NCBI GenBank assembly: GCA_913054135.1
Contig: CAJXJK010000002.1
Span: 186,001-250,000 of the forward strand
Origin: an uncultured Flavobacteriales bacterium
Lineage (GTDB): Bacteria > Bacteroidota > Bacteroidia > Flavobacteriales_D > Crocinitomicaceae
Direction: 5' to 3'
DNA: 64,000 bases
A program made the position numbers and the translations under genes. Shown piece after piece: positions 17,804 through 25,294 of the stretch. Within the stretch, counting starts at the first letter, position 1. The number at the start of each line of letters is the position of its first letter. Below the pieces are notes generated by a model. That model ran no database searches. It was not told the origin of the DNA and saw only the letters and a program-made list of their open reading frames with translations.

Positions 17804-18757
17804 TCAAAACTTTTGTAAAACCTCCTCCATCAACCTCAAACTATAGCCATTCAATTTTTGATGAGTTGGCATCCATCCTAACAAAAAGCGTGTAAAATCT
17901 GTCCATGCGATTGGATATATTCGTCTCCACTCCTCCTCTACTGCCTCAAAGTCAAAATCACCATTTATCGCTTTTTCAAGCTCTAAAAAATAGAAGTTAA
18001 GTAGCTCTTCTTCATACAGCTCACATTCATTTGAAGATAGACAGCTACCTAAAAAGTAGGCCACATCTTTCATTCCACAGCCACCGCCAACATACTGAAA
18101 ATCTACGGCAGCAATTGATTTCCCGTCTTCAGAAAAACAGAAATTAGCCAACTTAGCATCTCCATGAACTATGGTTTTGAACCGGCATGCATTCAATTGA
18201 TCATCTAACCAACTGGCTTTTGATTTCAACTCTTGATTCTCTATTTTCTCCCATTCATCCGAGCGAGTATCTAAGTGCCAATAAGTTCCAACTTCCCACA
18301 ATCCTTCTGGATCTTGCCCCATAAAAGTAGCGTGGAAATTGGCCAACCATTTCAAGCCAACCTTTACTTCACTAAAAGACACCTGGCTTTTTCTAATTGG
18401 AAAGTGCTCATCCAAATCTTCCATAATTATCCACTGTTCCTCCCCTTCTTTATAGCTTCCCAAAAACTCCGGAATCTTGCAAGCGGCACTGACTTTCTTG
18501 CTCCATTGTTCATACCAGCATGTTTCCACTTCATACGATTTCACCTTCCGATTATGAGATTTGTCTGTATTCCATCCTCTCGGATGATTACTTGCCTGAT
18601 CTAAGGATATATATTTTACGACAACAGAACTGTTACCAGAAAATTCGTATCGGTCAATCTGGCCATAACCACTCCATAAGGATTGAATAACTTCTGTTTT
18701 CACAAAATCCGAAGATTCCGTTAGGTCTAAAAGATAATTTTTAAAGTTGGAATGCAT
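17804..18757 (-). CDS. Aminoglycoside phosphotransferase-fold kinase
   Basis: A 317-residue cytoplasmic kinase of the APH/choline kinase fold, closest in appearance to the ecdysteroid-kinase-like (EcKL/CHK) branch. The catalytic loop is TIVHGDAKLANFCF (catalytic Asp in HGD) and the metal-binding Asp is in AVDFQYVGGG. An N-terminal lysine in SVVVKYISL and a WIIMEDL hinge are also visible. The substrate is a small molecule that cannot be inferred. It converges with the LamG gene 26 bases away and diverges from the SDR gene. It should not be read as an antibiotic-resistance gene without evidence. Confidence 0.8.
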   Translation of the reverse strand: MHSNFKNYLLDLTESSDFVKTEVIQSLWSGYGQIDRYEFSGNSSVVVKYISLDQASNHPRGWNTDKSHNRKVKSYEVETCWYEQWSKKVSAACKIPEFLGSYKEGEEQWIIMEDLDEHFPIRKSQVSFSEVKVGLKWLANFHATFMGQDPEGLWEVGTYWHLDTRSDEWEKIENQELKSKASWLDDQLNACRFKTIVHGDAKLANFCFSEDGKSIAAVDFQYVGGGCGMKDVAYFLGSCLSSNECELYEEELLNFYFLELEKAINGDFDFEAVEEEWRRIYPIAWTDFTRFLLGWMPTHQKLNGYSLRLMEEVLQKF

Positions 18758-18861
18758 AATGAGAGTAAAATTAATGATTCTGGTTTTGAAAAAGAATTCT
18801 AGATTTAAGGCCTATCAAATGTCTGAAAGAACTATTAGTTTATGGAGCTGTTCTTATCGTA

Positions 18862-20289
18862 ATGAAAGTTCTCTTAACAGGTGCCACTGGATATATTGGA
18901 AAAAGATTGCTGCCTATTTTGGTTGAGAACGGGCATGAGGTGATCTGCTGTGTCCGCGATAAAAATCGTTTCACCCCCCCCGAAACTTTAAAAAAGCATA
19001 TTTCTATTATTGAAATTGATTTATTAGTAGAAGAAAGCCTATCAAGAATTCCGAAAGATATTGATGCCGCCTATTACTTGGTTCATTCTATGTCAGTAGC
19101 TAAAAACTATCAAGAATTGGAAGAGAAATCAGCCAAAAACTTCGCGGCCGCACTAAACAAAACGAATGCAAAACAATTGATTTACTTAACGGGAATCGCT
19201 AATGAATCAAATCTATCCAAACACCTTGAATCTCGCCTAAATGTAGAAGAGGTATTGTCAAACGGAACTTTCGCCTTGACTAGTCTACGAGCAGGAATCA
19301 TAGTAGGATCAGGTAGTGCTTCTTTTGAGATTATTAGAGATTTGGTGGAGAAATTGCCTATAATGATTACTCCAAAGTGGCTAAAAACCAAGTGCCAGCC
19401 CATTGGTGTTTCAGACGTCCTTTCCTTTCTCATAAAATCACTCGGAAAAGAAGAGTTGTATGATACGAACTTTGATATTGGATGCAATGACATTCTTACT
19501 TACAAAGAAATGTTATTACAATTTGCAGAAGTACGAAATCTGAAAAGACGTATTTGGATTGTTCCGGTAATGACACCGAGACTCTCATCTTATTGGCTTT
19601 ATTTCGTGACTTCAACCTCCTATAAACTGGCAGTATCGTTAGTAGATAGTATGAAAATAGAGGTAGTATGTAGAAATAATGATATCAATAAAATTCTAAA
19701 CATTGAACCCAGTTCATACAAGGCGGCATTAGAAAAAGCCTTTAGTAAAGTAGAATCTAACGCTATAGTTTCTAGTTGGAAAGACTCTTATTCAAGTAGT
19801 GATATAAATTTTGAAATAACAGATTTCATTGAAGTTCCAGCCTTCGGGGTGTTCAAAGACGAACGAGCTAAAAAAATTGAAAATCAAGATTTCACATTGA
19901 ATAAAATATGGAGTATTGGCGGAAAAAACGGCTGGTACTATGGAAATTGGTTGTGGCGCATAAGAGGCTATCTTGATAAACTAGCAGGTGGAGTTGGTTT
20001 AAGGAGAGGCAGAACCAATCAAACTCAAATTAACGCAGGTGATTCACTAGATTTTTGGCGTGTTCTCTATGCTGATAAATCTGAGGGAAGATTACTTTTA
20101 TTTGCAGAAATGAAATTGCCAGGAGAAGCTTGGTTAGAATTCAAAATGCACGACGGAAGCCTTGAACAAACAGCAACTTTCAGACCTTTAGGTCTAGCCG
20201 GTAGACTCTATTGGTATTCTGTTTGGCCCTTTCATGGGTTTATTTTTAGAGGTCTTCTAAGAAAACTTACGAAAACTCAAAAGCCATAA
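18862..20289 (+). CDS. SDR-family NAD(P)-binding protein with DUF2867 domain
   Basis: A 475-residue protein. The N-terminal 300 residues form an atypical short-chain dehydrogenase/NmrA-like Rossmann domain: the glycine motif GATGYIGKRL at residues 7-16 is clear, followed by YYLVHSM and YLTGI. The catalytic YxxxK of classical SDRs is not evident. The C-terminal 160 residues match the DUF2867 pattern, with WSIGGKNGWYYGNWLWRIRG and LRRGR, ending in RLYWYSVWPFHGFIFRGLL. Function is unknown; a cofactor-dependent role on a lipid or quinone has been suggested for relatives, but nothing here proves it. An inverted repeat follows the stop. Confidence 0.88.
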   Translation: MKVLLTGATGYIGKRLLPILVENGHEVICCVRDKNRFTPPETLKKHISIIEIDLLVEESLSRIPKDIDAAYYLVHSMSVAKNYQELEEKSAKNFAAALNKTNAKQLIYLTGIANESNLSKHLESRLNVEEVLSNGTFALTSLRAGIIVGSGSASFEIIRDLVEKLPIMITPKWLKTKCQPIGVSDVLSFLIKSLGKEELYDTNFDIGCNDILTYKEMLLQFAEVRNLKRRIWIVPVMTPRLSSYWLYFVTSTSYKLAVSLVDSMKIEVVCRNNDINKILNIEPSSYKAALEKAFSKVESNAIVSSWKDSYSSSDINFEITDFIEVPAFGVFKDERAKKIENQDFTLNKIWSIGGKNGWYYGNWLWRIRGYLDKLAGGVGLRRGRTNQTQINAGDSLDFWRVLYADKSEGRLLLFAEMKLPGEAWLEFKMHDGSLEQTATFRPLGLAGRLYWYSVWPFHGFIFRGLLRKLTKTQKP

Positions 20290-20294
20290 TCAAC

Positions 20295-20336
20295 TTAACC
20301 TTTGAACAGCTTAAGACTAAATAAGGCAAAGGTTAA
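20295..20336. repeat. Perfect 10-bp inverted repeat after the SDR gene
   Basis: TTAACCTTTG (20295-20304) and CAAAGGTTAA (20327-20336) with a 22-base loop. It lies 5 bases after the SDR stop and lacks a T run, so it may be a weak terminator, an RNA-stabilising stem, or an operator for the next gene. Confidence 0.5.
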
Positions 20337-20343
20337 CCAAGGA

Positions 20344-20398
20344 TTTACACTATTTTACACTGTTTAATATGCCGGCAAGAGATGTGCTCATACATTTG
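20344..20398 (+). promoter_or_regulatory. Lipoprotein promoter with TTTACACT direct repeat
   Basis: A direct repeat of exactly 10-base period, TTTACACTAT then TTTACACTG (20344-20362), is followed by an exact -7 box TACATTTG (20391-20398), 14 bases before the ATG at 20413. No good -33 TTTG is present, as would suit an activator-dependent promoter. A near-identical repeat lies upstream of the membrane winged-helix regulator at 42437-42454. Confidence 0.45.
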
Positions 20399-20412
20399 AA
20401 ATAAAACAAATT

Positions 20413-21318
20413 ATGAGAAATCAAATCACAACAGTTATAACCTTTTTATGTCTGGTTTCAATCACCGCTTGTTCACAAGAAGAGAAACCAGAAATTGAAG
20501 AAAATGGTAACACTCCAATTGTAGAAGTAGAAGAAACAGTTCAAGAACCACATCAGTATGGTGGATGGTATTGCCCTGATAATTTAAATGGTTTTCCGGC
20601 AGTTGATTTAGAAAACTGGAATGATGTCCCTGTTGTGAATGGTAGACTCTGTAATCAAGAAGAAAGTAGAAATGGTACTTCATTAATATTCATTGACACA
20701 GCTGAATATCCGAACGCAAAACCTCTTGATATTCAAATGCCTCAACTTGCAAGCTTTTTCAATCACTCTTCTCAAAGAGAAGAAGTCGTAATCATATTGC
20801 AGGCAATTCAGGTGCAGGAAGATTCGATTGTTGGATTCAGATATTTGAATGGAGGAAATGGAAGCGCACGTTTAAATGAAGTTGATTTCATTTCAGAAAA
20901 TGCGGCCGCTAAAAAAACCGAAGGAAAGTTTATTTCACTTAAAGTTGACGTGCAGGCCACGCAAGATGAGATTTGGGAAGTGATTACTAGCAGAGACAGA
21001 ACCGAAGAGCTGACCGCAACCTTTGATACTGATAATCTATTGGGAGAGAATTGGAGAGCCAAAACAAATGTCAATTTTGCATACCCAAAAGCAAATGAAG
21101 CGACCGCTCATTTTGGAGACATTCATTTTGGGAGCTATTATGTCCAAAATGATTACAAGAGTAATGGCTACAGTGAGAAAATCTTTTTGGGTGAAGACAT
21201 AGAAACACATGAAACTGAATTAATCATGGTATGTGGTCCTTTCACTGATGATTATCAGAAGCAATTGAGTATTATGCAAAACTGGACTCAAAAAGTAAAA
21301 GAATTGAGTGAAAACTAA
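20413..21318 (+). CDS. Lipoprotein of unknown function
   Basis: A 301-residue protein with a lipoprotein signal: the lipobox SITAC places the lipidated Cys at residue 20. An acidic linker (EEKPEIEENG...) precedes a mature domain of about 250 residues with mixed strands. It contains a conserved-looking WYCPDN, a second Cys in NGRLCNQEE and a third near the C-terminus (MVCGPF). I recognise no family. It stands alone between the SDR gene and a small gene, with its own promoter and a hairpin 38 bases after the stop. Confidence 0.8.
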   Translation: MRNQITTVITFLCLVSITACSQEEKPEIEENGNTPIVEVEETVQEPHQYGGWYCPDNLNGFPAVDLENWNDVPVVNGRLCNQEESRNGTSLIFIDTAEYPNAKPLDIQMPQLASFFNHSSQREEVVIILQAIQVQEDSIVGFRYLNGGNGSARLNEVDFISENAAAKKTEGKFISLKVDVQATQDEIWEVITSRDRTEELTATFDTDNLLGENWRAKTNVNFAYPKANEATAHFGDIHFGSYYVQNDYKSNGYSEKIFLGEDIETHETELIMVCGPFTDDYQKQLSIMQNWTQKVKELSEN

Positions 21319-21356
21319 GAATTGACAAAAGCTTAACAATTGATTGAAGTTCAGGC

Positions 21357-21394
21357 AAAATGGTTTGATTTACTTTGTTTAAACAAACCATTTT
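21357..21394. terminator. 11-bp hairpin with T tract
   Basis: AAAATGGTTTG (21357-21367) pairs perfectly with CAAACCATTTT (21384-21394), 16-base loop, and a T continues. It may terminate the lipoprotein transcript. It ends only 4 bases before the ATG of the next gene, so it could equally be an operator or a leader stem controlling that gene. Confidence 0.5.
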
Positions 21395-21398
21395 TGCT

Positions 21399-21647
21399 AT
21401 GAACGAATTAAAAGAAGTTGAATACTTCACTCCTCAGCCTACCTTATCTGAAGTACTCGGAGAATTGCTACCCACTTATGATTTAAAGCTCTACAAAGAA
21501 CTAGGTCAAAGAGCTATGATGAATGGTACAAAACCAAGTGCTATTGTTTGGTTTACAAAGGGACTTTCAATTGCTAGAGAAAAAGGTAATGAAGACGATA
21601 TTCAATTTTTTAAGACAATGATCTTAAGAAATATTGATATAGGTTGA
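21399..21647 (+). CDS. Small hypothetical protein
   Basis: An 82-residue soluble protein (MNELKEVEYFTPQPTLSEVL...). No family recognised; the second half is helical with a TPR-like look (AIVWFTKGLSIAREKGNEDD). The ATG at 21399 is chosen because the upstream in-frame TTG at 21375 lies inside the loop of an 11-bp hairpin. Probably a genuine gene: no overlapping alternative is better. Confidence 0.6.
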   Translation: MNELKEVEYFTPQPTLSEVLGELLPTYDLKLYKELGQRAMMNGTKPSAIVWFTKGLSIAREKGNEDDIQFFKTMILRNIDIG

Positions 21648-21737
21648 TAACCTAAAATTAAAACATATCCTGAAAGAATTGCATTTTGTTAATCTAGGAT
21701 TAACAGACTAATTACAATCATGTTAGACCTTAGTAGC

Positions 21738-22283
21738 ATGAAAGCAATAATTCTTATCAGCTCTGTATTTTTCATGATTTCTTGCAGTGAAAAATCATCA
21801 CAATTTTCTCAAGACAATAATTATTCTGAAGGAAAGGATTTACCAGTAGCCGCAAGTCAAGACATCCAAATCAACGAAATTTCATTTAAATCAAAGGATG
21901 AGAATGAATTCGGAAAGAAATCTGACTGGATAGAACTACATAACACAACTGATCAAGATCTTTTACTTTCTTCTGGTGACTGGACGATCAGTGACAAATT
22001 AGAGAAGCCTAACAAATTCTCAATTCCAGAAGTAAAAATTGAAGCGAATGGTTATTTGTTAATCTGGTGTGATAAATCAAAACTAAGTGGTGATGACATA
22101 CATGCCAATTTTAAAATATCATCTAAAGGAGAGACCATCTCTCTTTATCACAATCAAAATAAGGTGGACGAAGTGACGTTTGATTCTACCATTGCCGACC
22201 TAGGATACTTCAAACGAATTGAAAATGACTACCAAGCTTGGCAAGAGACCAGCGAGTCTACCCCTAATTCTGAAAACCTCTAA
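21738..22283 (+). CDS. Lamin-tail domain lipoprotein
   Basis: A 181-residue lipoprotein; the lipobox FFMISC puts the lipidated Cys near residue 16. ATG 21738 is chosen over the one 18 bases upstream because it gives a normal signal peptide. The mature part is a single lamin-tail (LTD) beta-sandwich: IQINEISFKS, SDWIELHNTTDQDLLLSSGDWTISDK, then ANGYLLIWCDKS and GETISLYH. LTD domains occur in many Bacteroidota surface proteins, often beside nucleases or phosphatases. Here the domain is alone, attached to a membrane by lipid. Confidence 0.8.
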   Translation: MKAIILISSVFFMISCSEKSSQFSQDNNYSEGKDLPVAASQDIQINEISFKSKDENEFGKKSDWIELHNTTDQDLLLSSGDWTISDKLEKPNKFSIPEVKIEANGYLLIWCDKSKLSGDDIHANFKISSKGETISLYHNQNKVDEVTFDSTIADLGYFKRIENDYQAWQETSESTPNSENL

Positions 22284-22434
22284 ATCAAAACTTAGAGAGC
22301 AGTTGGTTCCCTAAATTTTCCTTCTCTACATATCCCGCTTGATATTGCTCAATTTAACTTAACGACTTTCATTACATCTTTTATGCCGATATTCAGATCT
22401 AGATTGAAGGCCAAGTAATGATTAAAAGTATATA

Positions 22435-22683
22435 ATGACAAGTAAGGAATTTGACAACTATCTACGAAATGGTGAGCTGGAAAAGGCTTATAAGGCATTC
22501 ACTCATCTCAAAAAAAGAAAAGGAAACTCAAAGGTGTTAATGGAGCAGTCAAAAAGGCTGTCCAGTGCTCTCAGAAGCAAATGTCAAGAGTTGGCAAATC
22601 AGAGAGCAGAAAGAGAAGCCATTCGATACGAAAAACTCTTAAAAGAAGTGATTAAGTTTAACGGTGAAACTATCTACAAGTAG
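22435..22683 (+). CDS. Small basic helical protein
   Basis: An 82-residue, lysine-rich, mostly helical protein without signal peptide. No family is recognised. The helix pair NYLRNGELEKAYKAFTHLKKRK followed by a second long helix suggests a coiled hairpin. It lies between the LTD lipoprotein and the PadR operator on the same strand; its own promoter is not evident. Confidence 0.5.
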   Translation: MTSKEFDNYLRNGELEKAYKAFTHLKKRKGNSKVLMEQSKRLSSALRSKCQELANQRAEREAIRYEKLLKEVIKFNGETIYK

Positions 22684-22786
22684 AAATTCGAATCCTAATT
22701 CAGAAAAAAATCAATGACTTAACCCCTATTAACAGAGGGATTACATAATACATTAGAAAGCAATACATAATTTTCTTAGGTATTTA

Positions 22787-22830
22787 TTTGGAATACATAA
22801 GAAACCAATGTATATTTGTTCTATGTATTC
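22787..22830 (+). promoter_or_regulatory. PadR promoter with overlapping palindromic operator
   Basis: A consensus promoter, TTTG (22787-22790), 20 bases, TATATTTG (22811-22818), ends 4 bases before the PadR ATG at 22823. A perfect 9-bp inverted repeat, GAATACATA (22791-22799) and TATGTATTC (22822-22830), encloses the -7 box. Extra ATACAT half-sites lie upstream at about 22749 and 22763, and ATGTAT at 22808. PadR-family operators are usually built from ATGT/ACAT half-sites, so autorepression is likely. Confidence 0.7.
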
Positions 22831-23167
22831 TTCAGAACTAATAAAAGGAACATTAAAAACCATTATCCTAAACCTGTTGAAAAATGGGGACAAAATGTAT
22901 GGTTATGAAATCACTCAGAAGGTCAAAGAGTTGACATCTGATAAAATTCAAATCACTGAAGGGGCACTTTATCCAACACTCCATGCGCTCGAGAAGCAAG
23001 GAGATGTGATTACCGAGAAGGTATATATTGGGAAACGCGTTCGCAAATATTACATTCTTACCGATCAAGGAAAAAAGACCGTCTCAGAACGCGTTAGTGA
23101 GTTGACAGATTTTATGAAAACCATGAAATTTTTGTTGGATATAGACGGATCAGTACAAAATGCATAA
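22823..23167 (+). CDS. PadR family transcriptional repressor
   Basis: A 114-residue winged-helix regulator. The PadR N-terminal domain is plain: LIKGTLKTIILNLLKNGDKMYGYEI, the recognition helix region ITEGALYPTLHALEKQGDV, and the wing KRVRKYYILTDQGKK. The protein ends shortly after a dimerisation helix. ATG 22823 is preferred to 22808 because 22808 lies in the promoter, upstream of the -7 box. The stop overlaps the start of the membrane protein gene by 8 bases, a common arrangement in which the PadR protein controls its partner. Autoregulation is indicated by a palindrome over the promoter. Confidence 0.92.
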   Translation: MYSSELIKGTLKTIILNLLKNGDKMYGYEITQKVKELTSDKIQITEGALYPTLHALEKQGDVITEKVYIGKRVRKYYILTDQGKKTVSERVSELTDFMKTMKFLLDIDGSVQNA

Positions 23168-23939
23168 AGTCACTGATAGTCAGGTAGATTTTATTTTAAA
23201 TGATATAGAGGAAAGAGGAGTTAAAACTGAAGACGTCAGGTATAACATCTTAGACCACGTCTGCTGTATCATAGAAAATGAAATGGATAGTGATATGAAC
23301 TTCAAAGAGTTCTACAGGAAAACTATTGCCCGATTTTACCAAAAAGAACTAGGTGAAATTGAGGAAGAAACGCAAGTATTATTAAAATTTAAAAACTTTC
23401 ATGCTATGAAACGCACATTAAAAATATCAGGAGTAATCAGTATCATCTTATTCATAAGTGGAATCATATTCAAAACCTTGCATTTGCCAGGTGCTGCAGT
23501 TATGATTCTGTTAGGACTAGTCTTTTTTAGTCTAGTATTTATCCCTTTAAACATTGTCTTAAAATTTCAAGACGATAAAGAAAAGAGCAATCGATTAATC
23601 ATGACACTTGGCCTATTGACGGCGAGTGTAGCATCAATTGGAGTATTGTTTAAAATCATGCACTGGCCAATGGCGAACATCTTAATGTTCTCAAGTCTTT
23701 TGGTATTTATGGTTGTCTTCATTCCTATCTACTTTATCATTAAGTATAAAAATCCGGAGACTAAATTCAATGCTATCATTAACACCACATTTATGTTGGC
23801 GGCTGCAGGAATGATGTTTGCTTTGGTGAGATTGAGAGGACCTCATCCTCCACAAGACAATCATCAGCAACAGGAACAAGTTGAATCAACAAATGAAACT
23901 ACATCAACCTCAGACAAGAATCTTCGTTGGGAGGCCTAG
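23160..23939 (+). CDS. PadR-partner membrane protein with HLPG/MHWP motifs
   Basis: A 259-residue protein: a soluble N-terminal helical domain (1-80, with YNILDHVCCIIENEM), then five or so transmembrane helices (about 85-215), and a polar, glutamine-rich tail. Two helix-loop motifs, IFKTLHLPGAAVM and LFKIMHWPMANIL, repeat one theme and recall the KxMHWPG motif of GldL and related Bacteroidota membrane proteins. The GldL likeness is local and does not imply a gliding-motor role. It is co-transcribed with PadR by overlap and followed by a strong terminator. The signal controlled is unknown. Confidence 0.78.
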   Translation: MHKVTDSQVDFILNDIEERGVKTEDVRYNILDHVCCIIENEMDSDMNFKEFYRKTIARFYQKELGEIEEETQVLLKFKNFHAMKRTLKISGVISIILFISGIIFKTLHLPGAAVMILLGLVFFSLVFIPLNIVLKFQDDKEKSNRLIMTLGLLTASVASIGVLFKIMHWPMANILMFSSLLVFMVVFIPIYFIIKYKNPETKFNAIINTTFMLAAAGMMFALVRLRGPHPPQDNHQQQEQVESTNETTSTSDKNLRWEA

Positions 23940-23962
23940 CCTTTTAACCTTATTTAACTGAT

Positions 23963-23997
23963 TCCGCAGTGGCAGCAAGCTGCTGCGGAGTTTTATT
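23963..23997 (+). terminator. Rho-independent terminator of the PadR operon
   Basis: Stem TCCGCAG with CTGCGGA, continued by an inner CAGC-AA-GCTG stem, followed by TTTTATT. It ends at the stop codon of the convergent lipoprotein gene and may serve both strands. Confidence 0.8.
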
Positions 23998-23998
23998 A

Positions 23999-25255
23999 CT
24001 ACAAGTCTGTCTCAATTTCAGCTGTATCAAATACTTCTTTTTGAGTAGTAAACAAATACTCTTTTCCGCTATCAGGATAAGTAAAAAGATACACGCTTTT
24101 GTTTTCAGAAATCAGCTTGATTTTCAATTCCATAAAAGCCATTTTTTTCTCAGATTCTGCTAAGGCGGTTAGATCTGTTACCTGTCTATCACTATTTAGT
24201 CCCGCCTCTCTTTTATATAAGGTAAAACTTGCTTCACTCTCTTTTTCAAACCCAATGATTAAAAATAAATCTTGCACAAAGTAATCAGCCTCATCAGTAA
24301 AAGCACTTTCTTGATTTGCATATTGAGATTGTACTATTTTGAAAGTACTTCCATTGTACAAGGTGTCGGCGCCCTCTATTACCAGTTCAAAAAAAGATTT
24401 TGGTACTTCAGCAAACTCTGTTGAATTGACAAAGTCCATAACAAAGAACTCTGGAACTTCAGGAGGTGGTCCACCTTCTTTGGCAAAAAGAATATGTCCC
24501 TCTGAATATCCCTTTTTGTAGTTTAACGACTGTAATAGATTGCATTCTTGATCATAAATGTTCTCTTCTCTTTCTATCATTACATGATAAGGGTCGTGTC
24601 CTAAAACAAATCTTTCCTTGAATCCTTTGAATTTTTCACATTCTCCACCTTCGCCCATTGTTTGGGCGAACATTGGTTTTGGTTCAAGTTCAGAATGGAG
24701 AAAATAAAATTGAGATGTTGATTCATAATGGGTATTTCGATTATTGTCTTTAGTCAAAAGCAAAGATTGATAATCTACCAATTGATAAGCAGGTGCCTTT
24801 TCAAAATTGCCCAAGTAAAAAGCTGTGTTTTCTGGAAAGGATTGTTTCAAAAAATCAGTCAAACCTCCATAATCATTCATGTCCTCTTCTATCAAATCAT
24901 TTCTCATCCTCACTGCCTTAGTCACAATTGCATACTTAATGTAATCTACTCCCCAATATTCGACAAAATTATATATTACGATACCACCATTGGTGTGAAA
25001 ATAATTGCCTTCAACAGATACATTATATTCGACTTTTTCTTCTTTATAATTTGCTTCTAAGAATGCTACTCGTCTTTGTTTATAGATATATGAAACAGAA
25101 TCTATATTAGAAATATCGATAATTTCTTCAGCTGAACTAGAATCAATTTTTACTTCATCATTTTCAGAATGCATTTCGGTAGAGTCTTCGCCAGAACATC
25201 CAATTAAAAGAAAAGATAAGAGAGAGAAAAAGACTATTGGTTTGTACATGGGCAT
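23999..25255 (-). CDS. Large lipoprotein of unknown function
   Basis: A 418-residue lipoprotein; lipobox FLLIGC gives a lipidated Cys at residue 20. ATG 25255 or the one six bases inside are both possible starts. After an acidic Ser-rich linker the mature domain is mixed alpha/beta with no motif I recognise. A Cys pair (GGECEKF and YDQECN) could form a disulphide. A -7 box TAAATTTG lies 15 bases upstream of the start (25271-25278). It precedes nothing in operon and follows the GldK-like gene on the same strand with about 40 bases between them. Confidence 0.78.
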   Translation of the reverse strand: MPMYKPIVFFSLLSFLLIGCSGEDSTEMHSENDEVKIDSSSAEEIIDISNIDSVSYIYKQRRVAFLEANYKEEKVEYNVSVEGNYFHTNGGIVIYNFVEYWGVDYIKYAIVTKAVRMRNDLIEEDMNDYGGLTDFLKQSFPENTAFYLGNFEKAPAYQLVDYQSLLLTKDNNRNTHYESTSQFYFLHSELEPKPMFAQTMGEGGECEKFKGFKERFVLGHDPYHVMIEREENIYDQECNLLQSLNYKKGYSEGHILFAKEGGPPPEVPEFFVMDFVNSTEFAEVPKSFFELVIEGADTLYNGSTFKIVQSQYANQESAFTDEADYFVQDLFLIIGFEKESEASFTLYKREAGLNSDRQVTDLTALAESEKKMAFMELKIKLISENKSVYLFTYPDSGKEYLFTTQKEVFDTAEIETDL

Positions 25256-25294
25256 TTATTTTGGGCTAATCAAATTTAGCAATTCCTTGATAAT

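Noticed and set aside
17804-18757. Possible antibiotic-resistance phosphotransferase
   Set aside because: The sequence is closer to ecdysteroid/choline-kinase-like members; nothing supports drug modification.
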